Positions 8,557 through 19,004 are shown, counted from the stretch's first letter. The stretch: DNA of 64,000 nucleotides from Endozoicomonas sp965198415 (GCA_965198415.1 CBDAPN010000030.1:310001-374000), one strand, 5' to 3'. Notes: a model not told the origin generated them from the letters alone. Translations and numbers: made by a program.

Positions 8557-10593
8557 ATGAGCAAAGAAACGTTTGACCCAACGATCTACAACCCTGGCAC
8601 CAACCAATCCATTTCCACCGTACTGGAGATGGAGCTGAGCCGACGGGGAATATTGAAACGCACAGCCGTGGTGTCGGCCTTTGCCGCCCTGGCCAGTGCC
8701 GGCCTGACCGGCTGCCGCAACGATGAAACCACACCTGAAAAGCCCGGCCTTACGCTCGGATTCAAACCAATTCCCGGCGCCAAAGAGGATGCCGTGGTGG
8801 TACCAGAGGGATACAAAGCGGAAATACTCGCGCCCTGGGGCACGCCAATTAACGATCAGGCCAACGCCTGGCAAAACGACGGTAGTAATACATCGTTGGA
8901 TCAATTAAACGCCCTGGGTATGCACCACGACGGTATGCATTTTTTCCCGTTAAATAACGATACCAACGAAGGGCTGCTCTGCATTAATCACGAATACATT
9001 GACCAGAACGCACTGCACCCAAACGGGGCGACCAAAGGCATACGCCCTGCTGAAGAAGTTCGCAAAGAGATCAATGCCCACGGGGTGTCGGTTATACATA
9101 TTAAAGTGATCAACAACCAATGGGAGCTGGTCACTGACAGTCGATACAATCGTCGCATTACCTCCGCTACCGAAATCGACGTTGCCGGACCGATTGCCGA
9201 CAGCCCACTCAACCTCCTTGCCACGCGGTACACGACGGCTAAAAACAACGCCAAAATTGCCCGCGGCACCAACAACAACTGCGGCAACGGCTATACGCCC
9301 TGGGGCACTTATCTCACCTGTGAAGAGAACTGGCCAGGTTATTTTACCCGCAATGACGGTGCCCCATTACCAGACCAAAAACGCCTCGGTATCAGTACTG
9401 ACGGCACCCGTTACGGTTGGGAGACACCGACGAACGATAACGGGGAGTTTTCACGCTTTAACATCACGCCGTCGGGTAAAGAGGCCAGCGAAGATTTTCG
9501 CAACGAAGCCAATGGGCATGGTTACATAGTTGAAGTTGACCCCTACGAACCGAGCCGCAAAGCCATTAAACGAACGGCATTAGGCCGTTTCCGACACGAA
9601 GATTGCACCGTTGGCAAAGTGGCGGCAAATAAGCCGGTGGTCTTCTATTCCGGGCACGACGGGCGTTTTGAGTATATCTACAAATTTGTCTCTGAAGCGC
9701 TTTGGGACCCCGCTGACAGCAACCCAGAAGACCGCCTCGCCACCGGCAGCAAATACATGGATAAAGGCACTTTGTACGTGGCCCAATTCAACGCCGCTGG
9801 CGTGGGCAAATGGCTGGCACTGACGCCAGACAGCACAACCCGGGACAATCGTCGTTTAGGTGACACCCCGGGCTTTACGACATTGGCCGAAGTGCTGTTG
9901 AACACACCGGGGGCTGCCGACCTCATGGGCGCAACGCCCATGGATCGCCCGGAGTGGACAGCGGTTGACCCCACCAATGGCACGGTCTACGTCACCCTGA
10001 CCAACAATACCAAAAGAAACAACAGCGACGATGACCCGAAAAACGACACCAATATTGCTAACCCGCGGGATAATAACAAATTCGGCCACATCATCCGCTG
10101 GAGAGAAAGTGCAGACCAACAGTCGTTTAACTGGGAGTTTTTCCTTTTTGGCGCTCCCGCCGCCAGTAGTAGTGACATTAACCGCTCTGCTCTGGACGCC
10201 AGCAATGAGCTGGCCAGCCCCGACGGGCTGGCCTTCGACCCAAGGGGCATTTTGTGGATACAAACCGACAACGGCGCTGATGAAGTTGAGGAAAACACCA
10301 ACGACCAGATGCTGGCGATTATCCCCTCGCAACTACAACAGGCCAACGGCAACGAACCGGTGGTGAATGCAGGCACTCAAGGACAACTGAGACGGTTCTT
10401 TGTCGGCCCCAATGGCTCTGAGGTGACAGGCCTCGCCTTTAGCCCGGACTACACCAGTTTATTTGTCAACATTCAACACCCACGCAACTGGCCCGCCTTC
10501 AAAGACGCTACCGCAAAAACCGTCGGGAACGTAAGACCAAGGTCTTCTACTGTAGTGATTCGCCGGATAGACGGCGGCAAAATCGGGGTTTAA
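8557..10593 (+). CDS. PhoX-family (DUF839) phosphatase, Tat-exported
   Basis: 678 residues. The N-terminus has a twin-arginine signal (SRRGILKRT, Arg29-Arg30) followed by a hydrophobic stretch ending LTGC, which also fits a lipobox with Cys53, so a Tat-exported lipoprotein is possible. The body matches the PhoX/DUF839 beta-propeller family: NNNCGNGYTPWGTYLTCEEN, then GRFRHEDCTV and GHDGRFEYIYKF, with the Cys and Glu residues that bind the Fe/Ca cluster in known PhoX enzymes. PhoX releases phosphate from phosphomonoesters in the periplasm or at the cell surface. A GTG at 8545 would add four residues; the ATG at 8557 is preferred. No Pho box was recognised upstream. Confidence 0.87.
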   Translation: MSKETFDPTIYNPGTNQSISTVLEMELSRRGILKRTAVVSAFAALASAGLTGCRNDETTPEKPGLTLGFKPIPGAKEDAVVVPEGYKAEILAPWGTPINDQANAWQNDGSNTSLDQLNALGMHHDGMHFFPLNNDTNEGLLCINHEYIDQNALHPNGATKGIRPAEEVRKEINAHGVSVIHIKVINNQWELVTDSRYNRRITSATEIDVAGPIADSPLNLLATRYTTAKNNAKIARGTNNNCGNGYTPWGTYLTCEENWPGYFTRNDGAPLPDQKRLGISTDGTRYGWETPTNDNGEFSRFNITPSGKEASEDFRNEANGHGYIVEVDPYEPSRKAIKRTALGRFRHEDCTVGKVAANKPVVFYSGHDGRFEYIYKFVSEALWDPADSNPEDRLATGSKYMDKGTLYVAQFNAAGVGKWLALTPDSTTRDNRRLGDTPGFTTLAEVLLNTPGAADLMGATPMDRPEWTAVDPTNGTVYVTLTNNTKRNNSDDDPKNDTNIANPRDNNKFGHIIRWRESADQQSFNWEFFLFGAPAASSSDINRSALDASNELASPDGLAFDPRGILWIQTDNGADEVEENTNDQMLAIIPSQLQQANGNEPVVNAGTQGQLRRFFVGPNGSEVTGLAFSPDYTSLFVNIQHPRNWPAFKDATAKTVGNVRPRSSTVVIRRIDGGKIGV

Positions 10594-10607
10594 GCAAAAG
10601 TTTTGCT

Positions 10608-10636
10608 AAATTGGGATAGTTACTATCCCAATTTTT
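10608..10636 (+). terminator. Rho-independent terminator after the PhoX-like gene
   Basis: A 12-bp perfect stem (AAATTGGGATAG, 10608-10619; CTATCCCAATTT, 10623-10634) with a three-base loop and T residues directly after. It starts 14 bases past the stop codon. The reverse strand also ends in a T-run, so it can serve the converging kinase gene whose stop is at 10651. Confidence 0.88.
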
Positions 10637-10650
10637 AACAGCACACGGAC

Positions 10651-13041
10651 TTATTTTATCAGCGCCCTTAAGTACTGATCTTGTATGGCTTTAAGTTGTG
10701 TGTAAGCGTTCTCAATAGTCATCCTTTTATGTCCACGGTGTTTTGTCAGAAGAATAATGACGTCAATCAGTTGAGTAAGAGCTGCTTCTATATTTTCATT
10801 GCCTGGTTGATTTTTTGTCATGTTTTGGTGGCAGCGTATCAGCTTTTGTTTCTTCTCTTTTTTGAGCAATGCAAACTGGAGTACATTATATGTTATTTCA
10901 TCATTCGAACAACCAGTATTGAAAGTATGCCCCGAAGAGGTGTTTGAGTAAGTTCCCGGCGTGCCACCTGTTAACAGGTTCAATAGAAACGCACCAACCA
11001 ACCATCGTTCAGACCAGAGCCTATAAGACCAATTTTTCTGCAATGCCTCAGGAGGCATCATTCTTATATCCCCTGCTACCGACTTAGCTTGTCCTGAAGA
11101 ATCTAACTCCTTAACAGTGGTCATATTGATAACGGTTGTTTCCTTATTATCCGCATCGTATATAACATTTTTAGCATGTAAGTTTTGATAAACACGGTTT
11201 TTCCCATTCAGGTAGTGAAAAAATTCACAGACATCAACAGAAACTTGCAAAAGGTCTTCCAAGGCTAATTCATTACCGTTTTGTTGACACCGAAAGAGAG
11301 AAGAACCATTCACCTTTTCAAATATAACCCCAGCAACAGCATGGTTTTTTTTAAGAACAGTGAATGTAGCAAGAGCATTTTTTGCTCCCTCAATAAAGGC
11401 AAATCTCTGAGCATTAGTATCTTTAAGAATGATTCCACACGCCTTAACAATATGCGGACAAGAAAAATTCTCAAACAAAAAAATCTGCTCTTGATTGAGA
11501 CCTGTATGTTGATAACCTGCTTGTGAAAAAAGCTGTATCGCATACTCTTTGTTGTCTTTCATCCAATACCCAATTTGCTTATTTTTATCAAGTGCTGTAA
11601 ACAATTCCCTGAAACCCAGAGCCTGCAGCGCAGAACTTAAATCTTTTGAAGCTGAGCATGAAATCGTTTTAGCAGGAGCGTAGCTCTGCCCACTAACATT
11701 ATTTTTCTCAACTTCTTCCTGCAACAACACAGCGGGCGATTGTTTAACTGAATAACCAGCACCTCCCTTGGCATTAAGTCTTTGCTTTAACGAATCAAGC
11801 TGTTGAAAAGCATCATGAATACTCATCCTGCCATCAGGCTCAAAGTTTAATAAAGAGGCAATAATTTCATTAACCTTATTTAAAGGATCTCGATCTCCTC
11901 TATTAAACTGCGCTGGCGTTTTTTCTAGAATACTAACAATCTCTTGTTGTGTTTTTTGCGATAAAATTGCCGAGCTATAAGACGTGAAACATAATTCTCT
12001 TGGTGAATTAGTTATAAACGCATTACTTTTTTCGCAGAAATGTCCGGGCCACACAGCGTAAAACAGTCCAAGTATAAAGCCGCCATAGGCCCATGCATCC
12101 ACCCTGAGGTCATGCCAACCTTGCGTTTTGTTGCCCCATTCATGCAGATGATTTTTTAAATTTTCAATTGGGAAATCTGACTTTCCCTGAAGTTTCGAGA
12201 AAAGCCGATGTAATATGCGGCTTGTAATTTCAGGGGCAATCATGCCGGGTGTACCACATATGCTCTTTGTTCTACGGATAATGCCAAGATGCTTTACAAA
12301 ACCGAGATCAATAAGGGTAACACGCTTACTAGCGGGGTCATAAATAACATTCTCAGCCTTTAAATCGCGATAAACAAATTTTTTTTCATTAAAAAATTTC
12401 AATGCGCGACCGACCTCAACAACAATATTCAATAAATCATTAAAGTTTGTTTTGCTACCATTGATTTTTAAATATTCATAAAGATCAATCCCTTTTGCCT
12501 TTCGGGAAATAACCGCCGTAATGAAGCAGTGATTTTTTACATCATCGGTTACATCATTGCTATTTTTCAAGATACTGTATTCTTTTGTAAAACGGTTCCA
12601 CACAATGATGCGATCAACCTCGATAATGTTTGGGCATGATTTCAGGCCAAATATACAAACTTCACCATTACTAGCTCTGTTATAATTTTGCAACACCTTA
12701 TCTTCTTTAATTTTCTTAACAACAAACTCCGCCCCATTTTTTCTCCAGACTTCCACTATCGAAATAGCCGATTCTGCAAGTTTTTTATCCGGACCCTCAA
12801 AACCCTGCTGTATAATGATCTCATTTAAGGACGCAATATTTGTCGATTGTGATATCTTCACTCTATGGATGAGTTTCACAACATCTGCATAACTAGACGT
12901 CTGACCCGATAACCCTTTCGTCACCACACCCTGAGTTTGAGAGACACTGACTCCAAATACCTCAGAGCCTTTATTGTCTGCAGGTAATCTATGACAACCA
13001 TACTGGTTTACAGTCTCTTGCCCGGAGATTACATTTTCCAT
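10651..13041 (-). CDS. Tandem kinase-pseudokinase protein, eukaryote-like
   Basis: 796 residues with no signal peptide or membrane helix; GAGGG lies about 10 bases before the ATG. Residues ~75-420 form a kinase domain with a lysine in FVVKKI (Lys109), catalytic loop YRDLKAEN (224-231, Asp226), DLG (Asp245), GTPGMIAPE (263-271) and DAWAYG (315-320). Residues ~470-790 repeat the same fold with the catalytic residues lost: the lysine position reads YAIQLF (Gln503), the loop reads YQNLHAKN (Asn620 for Asp), and DLG becomes NMT (639-641). So an apparently active kinase is fused to a pseudokinase, probably regulatory or scaffolding. The pairwise similarity of VIYD..S.RVTLIDL and VIYDADNKETTVINM suggests internal duplication. 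Its base composition is clearly AT-richer than the neighbouring RHS genes. Substrate unknown; an effector role is inference. Confidence 0.85.
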   Translation of the reverse strand: MENVISGQETVNQYGCHRLPADNKGSEVFGVSVSQTQGVVTKGLSGQTSSYADVVKLIHRVKISQSTNIASLNEIIIQQGFEGPDKKLAESAISIVEVWRKNGAEFVVKKIKEDKVLQNYNRASNGEVCIFGLKSCPNIIEVDRIIVWNRFTKEYSILKNSNDVTDDVKNHCFITAVISRKAKGIDLYEYLKINGSKTNFNDLLNIVVEVGRALKFFNEKKFVYRDLKAENVIYDPASKRVTLIDLGFVKHLGIIRRTKSICGTPGMIAPEITSRILHRLFSKLQGKSDFPIENLKNHLHEWGNKTQGWHDLRVDAWAYGGFILGLFYAVWPGHFCEKSNAFITNSPRELCFTSYSSAILSQKTQQEIVSILEKTPAQFNRGDRDPLNKVNEIIASLLNFEPDGRMSIHDAFQQLDSLKQRLNAKGGAGYSVKQSPAVLLQEEVEKNNVSGQSYAPAKTISCSASKDLSSALQALGFRELFTALDKNKQIGYWMKDNKEYAIQLFSQAGYQHTGLNQEQIFLFENFSCPHIVKACGIILKDTNAQRFAFIEGAKNALATFTVLKKNHAVAGVIFEKVNGSSLFRCQQNGNELALEDLLQVSVDVCEFFHYLNGKNRVYQNLHAKNVIYDADNKETTVINMTTVKELDSSGQAKSVAGDIRMMPPEALQKNWSYRLWSERWLVGAFLLNLLTGGTPGTYSNTSSGHTFNTGCSNDEITYNVLQFALLKKEKKQKLIRCHQNMTKNQPGNENIEAALTQLIDVIILLTKHRGHKRMTIENAYTQLKAIQDQYLRALIK

Positions 13042-13221
13042 TACTTGACCCTCTAGCCTTGCTTAACGATTCGTGTTTTTGACTAATTTTCTATTTTAGC
13101 CATCACATTATAGGCAGCTTTAATTCTTCATACCGATAATACATGGCATTAATAACGCCTACAAAACTGTTGACGCTATCTATCCAAAAATAATAAAACG
13201 CACGCAGAGACCTTTGAAACG

Positions 13222-13238
13222 GTATTCTCTCAGAATAC
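13222..13238. promoter_or_regulatory. Perfect 7-3-7 palindrome, possible operator
   Basis: GTATTCT and AGAATAC are exact reverse complements around CTC, lying in the shared upstream region of the divergent kinase and RHS1 genes. The geometry suits a dimeric regulator, but I recognise no specific family. Confidence 0.3.
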
Positions 13239-13500
13239 TTTCACGATAGAAATAAAAGAAATATTTTTTATTTCCATAAGATAGACCGTCGGCAAACCGA
13301 TGGCCCAGATTATACACTAATTGTCGTTTAATTATTCTTTCTTAAACCGAAACGTCCTCCTCATATATAAGGAGCTTTTATCAATACCTTGCTCAAACGT
13401 TAAGGTATAAAAGGGGATGATGTGTTGTTTTTCATTAATAGGTGCGACATTACCGCCTTAATTCCTTTCAGGTGTTTTGTGCAAGCAGCCCACTCTAAAC

Positions 13501-13512
13501 CTGTACGTACAG
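13501..13512. promoter_or_regulatory. Perfect 12-bp palindrome CTGTACGTACAG
   Basis: An exact palindrome about 125 bases upstream of the RHS1 start codon. It shares the CTGT...ACAG ends of LexA boxes but is 4 bases too short for the 16-bp SOS box, so LexA control is not claimed. Confidence 0.3.
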
Positions 13513-13636
13513 TTATCCTCAAATTTTAATTTTATTGCAGCAAGATGTCCCAGTAAGGACTATTCTCAAACAACGATTAGAGCCAGCGTTTTCTTTACAG
13601 CCCCAATTTTCATTGCATTCTGAACGAGAGAAAACC

Positions 13637-16600
13637 ATGAGTCGAAAATTCACAGTTTGGCTATTAGCAGCCATTATCTTAAATCACTGTGGTTTGAGCA
13701 GTGCAGAATACAATGGTACTCAGGCTTATAACCACCCACAGCAAATGCATACGTCGGTTAACATTGCAACCGGTACTTTCCATTTCTCTTACCCTTTGGT
13801 TTATGCAACTGGCATTCACAGCCCATTCACCATAAAGTTGACTTACCGCTTCAATGCCACCGGAATGTTTGGCCTGCCAAAAGGGTGGCGACTTGATCTG
13901 GATCATATCAACAAAAACGTGGTCGAAATGGGTGGCCAGTGGTTGATTGACCCACTTTGGCACGATGAAACCCTGTTCGCCTCCGGCTTAAAATATTTTA
14001 ACCAGCACGGCACACAGTTTCAGGATAACTACGTGGAACAACCGATACCCAACGAAGACTCTCAGTTTTATCGCTATCGGTCACAGCATAAAGACGGTGT
14101 CGTGAAATACTTTTCCCATACCGGTCTGCTGGTTGTGCAAAAAGACCGCTTTGGTAATCGTCTGGCTTTTGAATATCAAAAGCCAGTAACGCACATTGAA
14201 GAAGCAAGGCTTGCAGCAATCACAGATAACTACGGTAATCGTTACACCTTTAGCTATGAGCCTGGCTTGATGGTCGTGCATTACCCGGACGCCAGGCAGC
14301 AAAAGATATTCTTCTCCTCCAACGGGGTTTCAACCATTATCAACCCGATGCAGCAGCGTTACGAACTTAAATATATTAACTACAGCGGTTATAACCTAAT
14401 ACAAACCATCAACACGCCAACCGGCCTGATGACCCATTTACGCTACAGCACCATTCCGTTTAAAAACAGTCAGGGCGAGGGTGTTTTGCCGGTGGTTTCA
14501 GAATACAAGCAGGTTGATTTAGCAGACAACAAAACACACCATGAAACTCAATACAACTATGTTTCAGGCAGCAATTATACCGGTTACCCTCTATATACTA
14601 TGTCCAACTCAGCAGATAGCCTGATGGACAGCAATGACCAAAATTATCACTACTCTGTCGTCGTAAAACAGCTCGACACCGATTCATCGAGAATCAATGA
14701 GAAAATATACCGCTACAATTACCTGCACTTACCCACGGATATTCGCACGCTTAAAGCAAATCAGGAGTTTTTAAAAACCGAATACTCCTACGCCATTAGC
14801 CCATTTAAATACAGCCGCTCAACTAACTATGATAAACCGTCCAGCATTTTATACTCCGTCTGGAATGAACAACAAGCGCGGCATACCCCCAGCCACCGCT
14901 CTGATCACGAATACGATCTCTTTGGCAATAAAACTCTGGAAACCCACTGGATCTATGATCGTTCCAGTCAACACTGGCGTCAATTAACGGCCATCAGGAG
15001 TAAATATTACACCCGTTACTTTAGCCTGCTGGCAGAAACCGTTCATGAAGACAAGGTTTCCGGCAAGGCAATGAAAGCTGAGTATCGCTTATCACCCTCC
15101 AAAAAAAATCACGCCAGTATGCTGACCCACGCCATGCAGAGCAACAAAGTCAGCTTGTGGCACCCCTGGAAAAAAGAGAGCTACTGCCACGATACCCTTG
15201 GCCGTGTTACTACCAGTCAACTTGAGTGGGCGGCAAAAGGTATGCCGGGCATTCAAAAAACGACGAAAAAACAGCGCTATTTGTTCGATAAAGCTTCCGG
15301 TCTATTAACGACTCAGTTTACAAGCAGCCTTGGGAACATTACCAAGCAACAAGAAGATACGCGCAACGGCCGCATTCTCGCACGCATTTCAGCACTCAAT
15401 GAAAAGACCGAGTTTCGATACAATGATATCGGGCAGCTGACAGAACATATCGACCCAGAAGGCAATGTACATAAAATCAAATACTTTACCTTTGATCAAG
15501 GTGCACTGAACGCCAAAATTATCGAGTCCCCCTTAGGTTTCAAAAAGCGCCATAAAATAGATGCATCTGAACGTACCACCACCATCGAAGACTGGGTCGA
15601 TGGCAATTACCATGTGTTAAGCGAATATAGATATGACGCCTTTGGCAAAGTATCTTCTAGCAAAAACAAGTTTGGCCAGACAATCACTTATCAATACGAT
15701 GACCAACAGCGATTAACTGAGAAAACCGATCCTTGGCTAAATAAAACCCATTATGTTTATGATGATCAGAACATGACGACTACCGCTTTGGTGAATGGTA
15801 AAAAGCATATCCAAATGAAAAAAAACCCTTGGGCATTAACAAGCACAGAAACCTACTTTCCCTATAATAACTCTGCCACTATGGCGCTTGAGATCAGCAC
15901 GATAAAAAACGGGTTTGGCAGGCCGGTGAGTAAGGAAAATGCCCTACTTGATATGCAATCCTTAGCAAAACATGCAGTTACCAAAATAACCTACGAATAT
16001 GACAGCGAGTTCAATAAAACCAAAATTGAAACCCGTGGTTTTGACGGGCTAACCCTATCAAAAGACATTACTTATGACTTATTTAACAACGTTTATACCT
16101 TCACTAAAAAACAGGACGACAATGGAAACATAAACATTCATAGCGGTTATCGTCATATTTATAACACTGATAACCAACTCGAACGCACCCTCAGTCCGCC
16201 ACTGGATTCATGCGGGTCGTTAGTGACTCAACATCACTACGACAAAAACGGCCGTGAAATCAAACGTCAATTCCCCGATGGCAAAACCGTCAATTATCAG
16301 TACAACCCCAGAGGGTTGCTGCAGTCTGCCAGTTGGAATCGCCTGAATAAAACGTTCAAGGTGAGCAATCATTACGACGCCGACGGACACCTCACCAAAG
16401 TCTGTGACTCCGACGGTAAAGAGCAACGCTACCAGTATGATTTAAGAGGCAACCTAACCCAACTGACCTACCCCGACAAACGCCAACAAAACTATACCTA
16501 TGACAACACAGGTCGTCTGATTCAACAGAAAAATGTGGGGAATCGTGTGCTCACCTATCACTTCGATGACAAAGACCGGGGTAAACTCTCCGCCATCAAG

Positions 16601-18634
16601 AGCGACGACCACGAAATACGCATAACCTACGGGACAGACGACAATGATCAAAAAGGTCGTCTATTGGCAATTGAGCGCAATATCACAGGCAGCGAAAAAA
16701 CCAGAGAGACATTTAATTATGACCCCTATGGCCGGGTAGCCCGTGCAAAAGTGACCATTGAGGCCAAGTCAGCGCCGGACTCATCGAAAGCCTCTTCAGC
16801 AAAAGAGTTTGTAACCAGAGAATACCAATTCTTACCCAGAGGTGAACTGAGAAAACAAACGACTCACTCCCGTACAGCAGACAACCAGCCGGTCACCGAT
16901 GTCATCACGTACGATTACGATGGGCTGCATCGTCTGATCAAAGAAACTCACCGTCGTCAGTCCAATGTCACTACCAGCCGTGAGATCAGTTATCAATATG
17001 ATGGCAACAACAACCTGATTAAAGAGCATAGAACCGACTCAGGCCAAACCATTTACCGCCATTACAATGCAGCAGATCAGCTGATTAGCATTAAAAAAGA
17101 GAGCCCGAATACCCCCGATGAAAAGCTGAACATCCACCACGATAAAAATGGCCGTATAGTGGTTGATCACCAAGGCAACAAGTACGAATACGATGACAAA
17201 GGCATTCTACTCTCGGTCAGTGATGCCAATAACCGGCTTCTGGTTCGTTTTGAGTACTTGCCTAATGGCATTCTGGGCCACGTTCAAAGTGAAAACATGA
17301 GCCAGAGTTTCTATTACCATAAAAATAACCGGGCACAAACGGTAATCAAGAATCAAAAAGTGCACGACTATTTGCAATACGGCAACAAATTTCTAGGCAC
17401 AATCAGCGACCACGGTAGTGATCACCTGTTCATTTCAAATCAAAGTACCAGTGCCCGACTCGGTGTTGACAGCAAAGGAAATAAAACATCAAACTTTTAT
17501 ACCTATGAAGCTTACGGAAAAAACAATACGCCCTTCAATGCTGATAACCCAAAGGCAATAGACGAAAATTCCAGCACGGATTTTCTCTGGAATCAGGAGT
17601 TTCGCGATGAAGCGACAGGGCTTGTCTATATGCGACACCGCTTCTACCATCCGGATCTGAAACGTTTTATCAAGCGCGACGACAGAAACATTGATAATCG
17701 ATACGCTTATGCGATTGCCAACCCGATCTCATTTATTGATCCAAATGGGCACGAGGCTCTCGCCGCTAGCATTCTTAAAACTGGCTTCGGTGTCGTAGCA
17801 ATTTTAGCGGGCATAATCGGCGGTATCTTTGCCGCTCCAACGGGCGGCGGGTCATTATCACTTACTGCTGGTGCTGGGCTCTTTGGTGCCTTATCCGGAG
17901 TGGTCGGCGGAGCGTCTATATTAGCTTCCCAAATTGAAGTAGCGGGTGGGAATCAATCAACCAGAGAACACGCCCTTCTGGCAGGTTATATCCTCGAAGG
18001 CGTAGCAGGCCTATTCGCATTGGGCGCATTAGCACCGACGATTATTAATTTCAGTAAAACAGTCGCTACCTCACTTCAAAATGGTGAAAGTATTTTTGAA
18101 AGCATTTCCAGTAGCATGTCTGCTGTGCGTGGTGGATACAAACGTTTAAGCGCTTTTGACACATTGCCACCATCAAGAAAATCCGCTGGCTTTCTCTTAA
18201 CAAAGGTTGACATGAACATGGAAGAAGTTACCAGTATTTCTAATCAGTTAGAGTCGCCGACAAACTTTGAAGAAGCAGCTGTTAATACGCAGCCCGGTAC
18301 AACCGGATTAACAGACACACTGGAAAGCACAAGCACCACAGGACAACCCACTAACGCAGGGTTGGCTGAGAACAAACCCATTGGAGGAGAGTTAGCTGAA
18401 GATGGCTCCCCCACACTTGATGAAGTAAAAGCTTCCTCATATGAGAACCCAATCAATGCAAACAGAAGCAGTGGATTAACTAGAAGAATCAGAGGAACAA
18501 AGTCGCTTGGCGAACTACAAAATACCAGAAAATTTTCTAATAGTCCGGGAGGCGAAGCCTTTGGTGGTGCTGCTGCTTTCCCCTCAGAGAGGGACCAAAA
18601 CCACACTACTGCCTTGCAGCAATGGGTTTATTAG
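13637..18634 (+). CDS. RHS1: secreted RHS/YD-repeat protein, diverged first member of the array
   Basis: 1,665 residues from the ATG after GAGAGAAAACC; this start gives a clean Sec signal (MSRKFTVWLLAAIILNHCGL, likely cut after LSSA). A TTG 34 codons earlier is rejected because it would bury the signal. It follows the array plan: a beta-rich N-terminal region (SVNIATGTFHFSYPLV), YD repeats such as YQYDLRGNLTQLTYPD, and an RHS-core-like end (GLVYMRHRFYHPDLKRF) closing at DPNG (1368-1371). The core is clearly more diverged from genes 2-9 than they are from each other. The 294-residue tail has two or three Gly-rich hydrophobic segments, then an acidic Ser/Thr-rich stretch (about 1500-1640). Unlike the others it has no PPxY motif. 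It is separated from RHS2 by 370 bases. Confidence 0.9.
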   Translation: MSRKFTVWLLAAIILNHCGLSSAEYNGTQAYNHPQQMHTSVNIATGTFHFSYPLVYATGIHSPFTIKLTYRFNATGMFGLPKGWRLDLDHINKNVVEMGGQWLIDPLWHDETLFASGLKYFNQHGTQFQDNYVEQPIPNEDSQFYRYRSQHKDGVVKYFSHTGLLVVQKDRFGNRLAFEYQKPVTHIEEARLAAITDNYGNRYTFSYEPGLMVVHYPDARQQKIFFSSNGVSTIINPMQQRYELKYINYSGYNLIQTINTPTGLMTHLRYSTIPFKNSQGEGVLPVVSEYKQVDLADNKTHHETQYNYVSGSNYTGYPLYTMSNSADSLMDSNDQNYHYSVVVKQLDTDSSRINEKIYRYNYLHLPTDIRTLKANQEFLKTEYSYAISPFKYSRSTNYDKPSSILYSVWNEQQARHTPSHRSDHEYDLFGNKTLETHWIYDRSSQHWRQLTAIRSKYYTRYFSLLAETVHEDKVSGKAMKAEYRLSPSKKNHASMLTHAMQSNKVSLWHPWKKESYCHDTLGRVTTSQLEWAAKGMPGIQKTTKKQRYLFDKASGLLTTQFTSSLGNITKQQEDTRNGRILARISALNEKTEFRYNDIGQLTEHIDPEGNVHKIKYFTFDQGALNAKIIESPLGFKKRHKIDASERTTTIEDWVDGNYHVLSEYRYDAFGKVSSSKNKFGQTITYQYDDQQRLTEKTDPWLNKTHYVYDDQNMTTTALVNGKKHIQMKKNPWALTSTETYFPYNNSATMALEISTIKNGFGRPVSKENALLDMQSLAKHAVTKITYEYDSEFNKTKIETRGFDGLTLSKDITYDLFNNVYTFTKKQDDNGNINIHSGYRHIYNTDNQLERTLSPPLDSCGSLVTQHHYDKNGREIKRQFPDGKTVNYQYNPRGLLQSASWNRLNKTFKVSNHYDADGHLTKVCDSDGKEQRYQYDLRGNLTQLTYPDKRQQNYTYDNTGRLIQQKNVGNRVLTYHFDDKDRGKLSAIKSDDHEIRITYGTDDNDQKGRLLAIERNITGSEKTRETFNYDPYGRVARAKVTIEAKSAPDSSKASSAKEFVTREYQFLPRGELRKQTTHSRTADNQPVTDVITYDYDGLHRLIKETHRRQSNVTTSREISYQYDGNNNLIKEHRTDSGQTIYRHYNAADQLISIKKESPNTPDEKLNIHHDKNGRIVVDHQGNKYEYDDKGILLSVSDANNRLLVRFEYLPNGILGHVQSENMSQSFYYHKNNRAQTVIKNQKVHDYLQYGNKFLGTISDHGSDHLFISNQSTSARLGVDSKGNKTSNFYTYEAYGKNNTPFNADNPKAIDENSSTDFLWNQEFRDEATGLVYMRHRFYHPDLKRFIKRDDRNIDNRYAYAIANPISFIDPNGHEALAASILKTGFGVVAILAGIIGGIFAAPTGGGSLSLTAGAGLFGALSGVVGGASILASQIEVAGGNQSTREHALLAGYILEGVAGLFALGALAPTIINFSKTVATSLQNGESIFESISSSMSAVRGGYKRLSAFDTLPPSRKSAGFLLTKVDMNMEEVTSISNQLESPTNFEEAAVNTQPGTTGLTDTLESTSTTGQPTNAGLAENKPIGGELAEDGSPTLDEVKASSYENPINANRSSGLTRRIRGTKSLGELQNTRKFSNSPGGEAFGGAAAFPSERDQNHTTALQQWVY

Positions 18635-19004
18635 TTAGTCAAAGACATCTGACTGTTATTTGCATGGACGCAAAGACAGCACCATTTGTTTTTACTCAAT
18701 AATGGGTATGAAGCTATGATTACTGACTTATGCAAGATTTTCTGCGATTTACTAACTCTCACTGGTGGGAATAAACCACCCGCAAGGCTCATGCAGAAGG
18801 GTTCGGTAATATTCGAATTCAATCACACTCGATAAGATGAAATCTCAAATCAATAGAAACCCGGATGGCGAAGAACAACGTTATAAATCGCTTTACGAGC
18901 CATTCGGTACATCGCTAGCTCATACTAGCCCCATCCTGTAAGGCAGTAAGTAGTATTTAATCAGGCAAGTTAATTACAGCCTGTTATTCTTACAAGAGAA
19001 ATCA
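18635..19004. other. Intergenic region RHS1-RHS2
   Basis: 370 bases, the longest gap in the array and unlike the repeated 182-205-base spacers further down. No gene, strong hairpin or clear promoter was recognised. It ends with CAAGAGAAATCA before the RHS2 ATG, the same CAAGAGA-type ribosome-binding region used by later copies. Confidence 0.45.

Larger units (their letters stand above)
13042..13636. other. AT-rich intergenic region upstream of the RHS array
   Basis: About 595 bases between the divergent kinase and RHS genes; it should hold both promoters. Two perfect palindromic elements stand out: GTATTCT-CTC-AGAATAC (13222-13238) and CTGTACGTACAG (13501-13512), the latter about 125 bases before the RHS1 start. 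A CTCCT/AGGAG inverted pair sits around a TATATA near 13360. No gene-length frame with a good ribosome site was seen. Confidence 0.5.

Noticed and set aside
13501..13512. LexA/SOS box
   Set aside because: CTGTACGTACAG is a perfect palindrome but 12 bp long, not the 16 bp CTG-N10-CAG of gammaproteobacterial LexA sites.
13535..13636. Upstream TTG start for RHS1
   Set aside because: It would put 34 polar residues before the Sec signal; the ATG at 13637 has GAGAG and gives a proper signal peptide.
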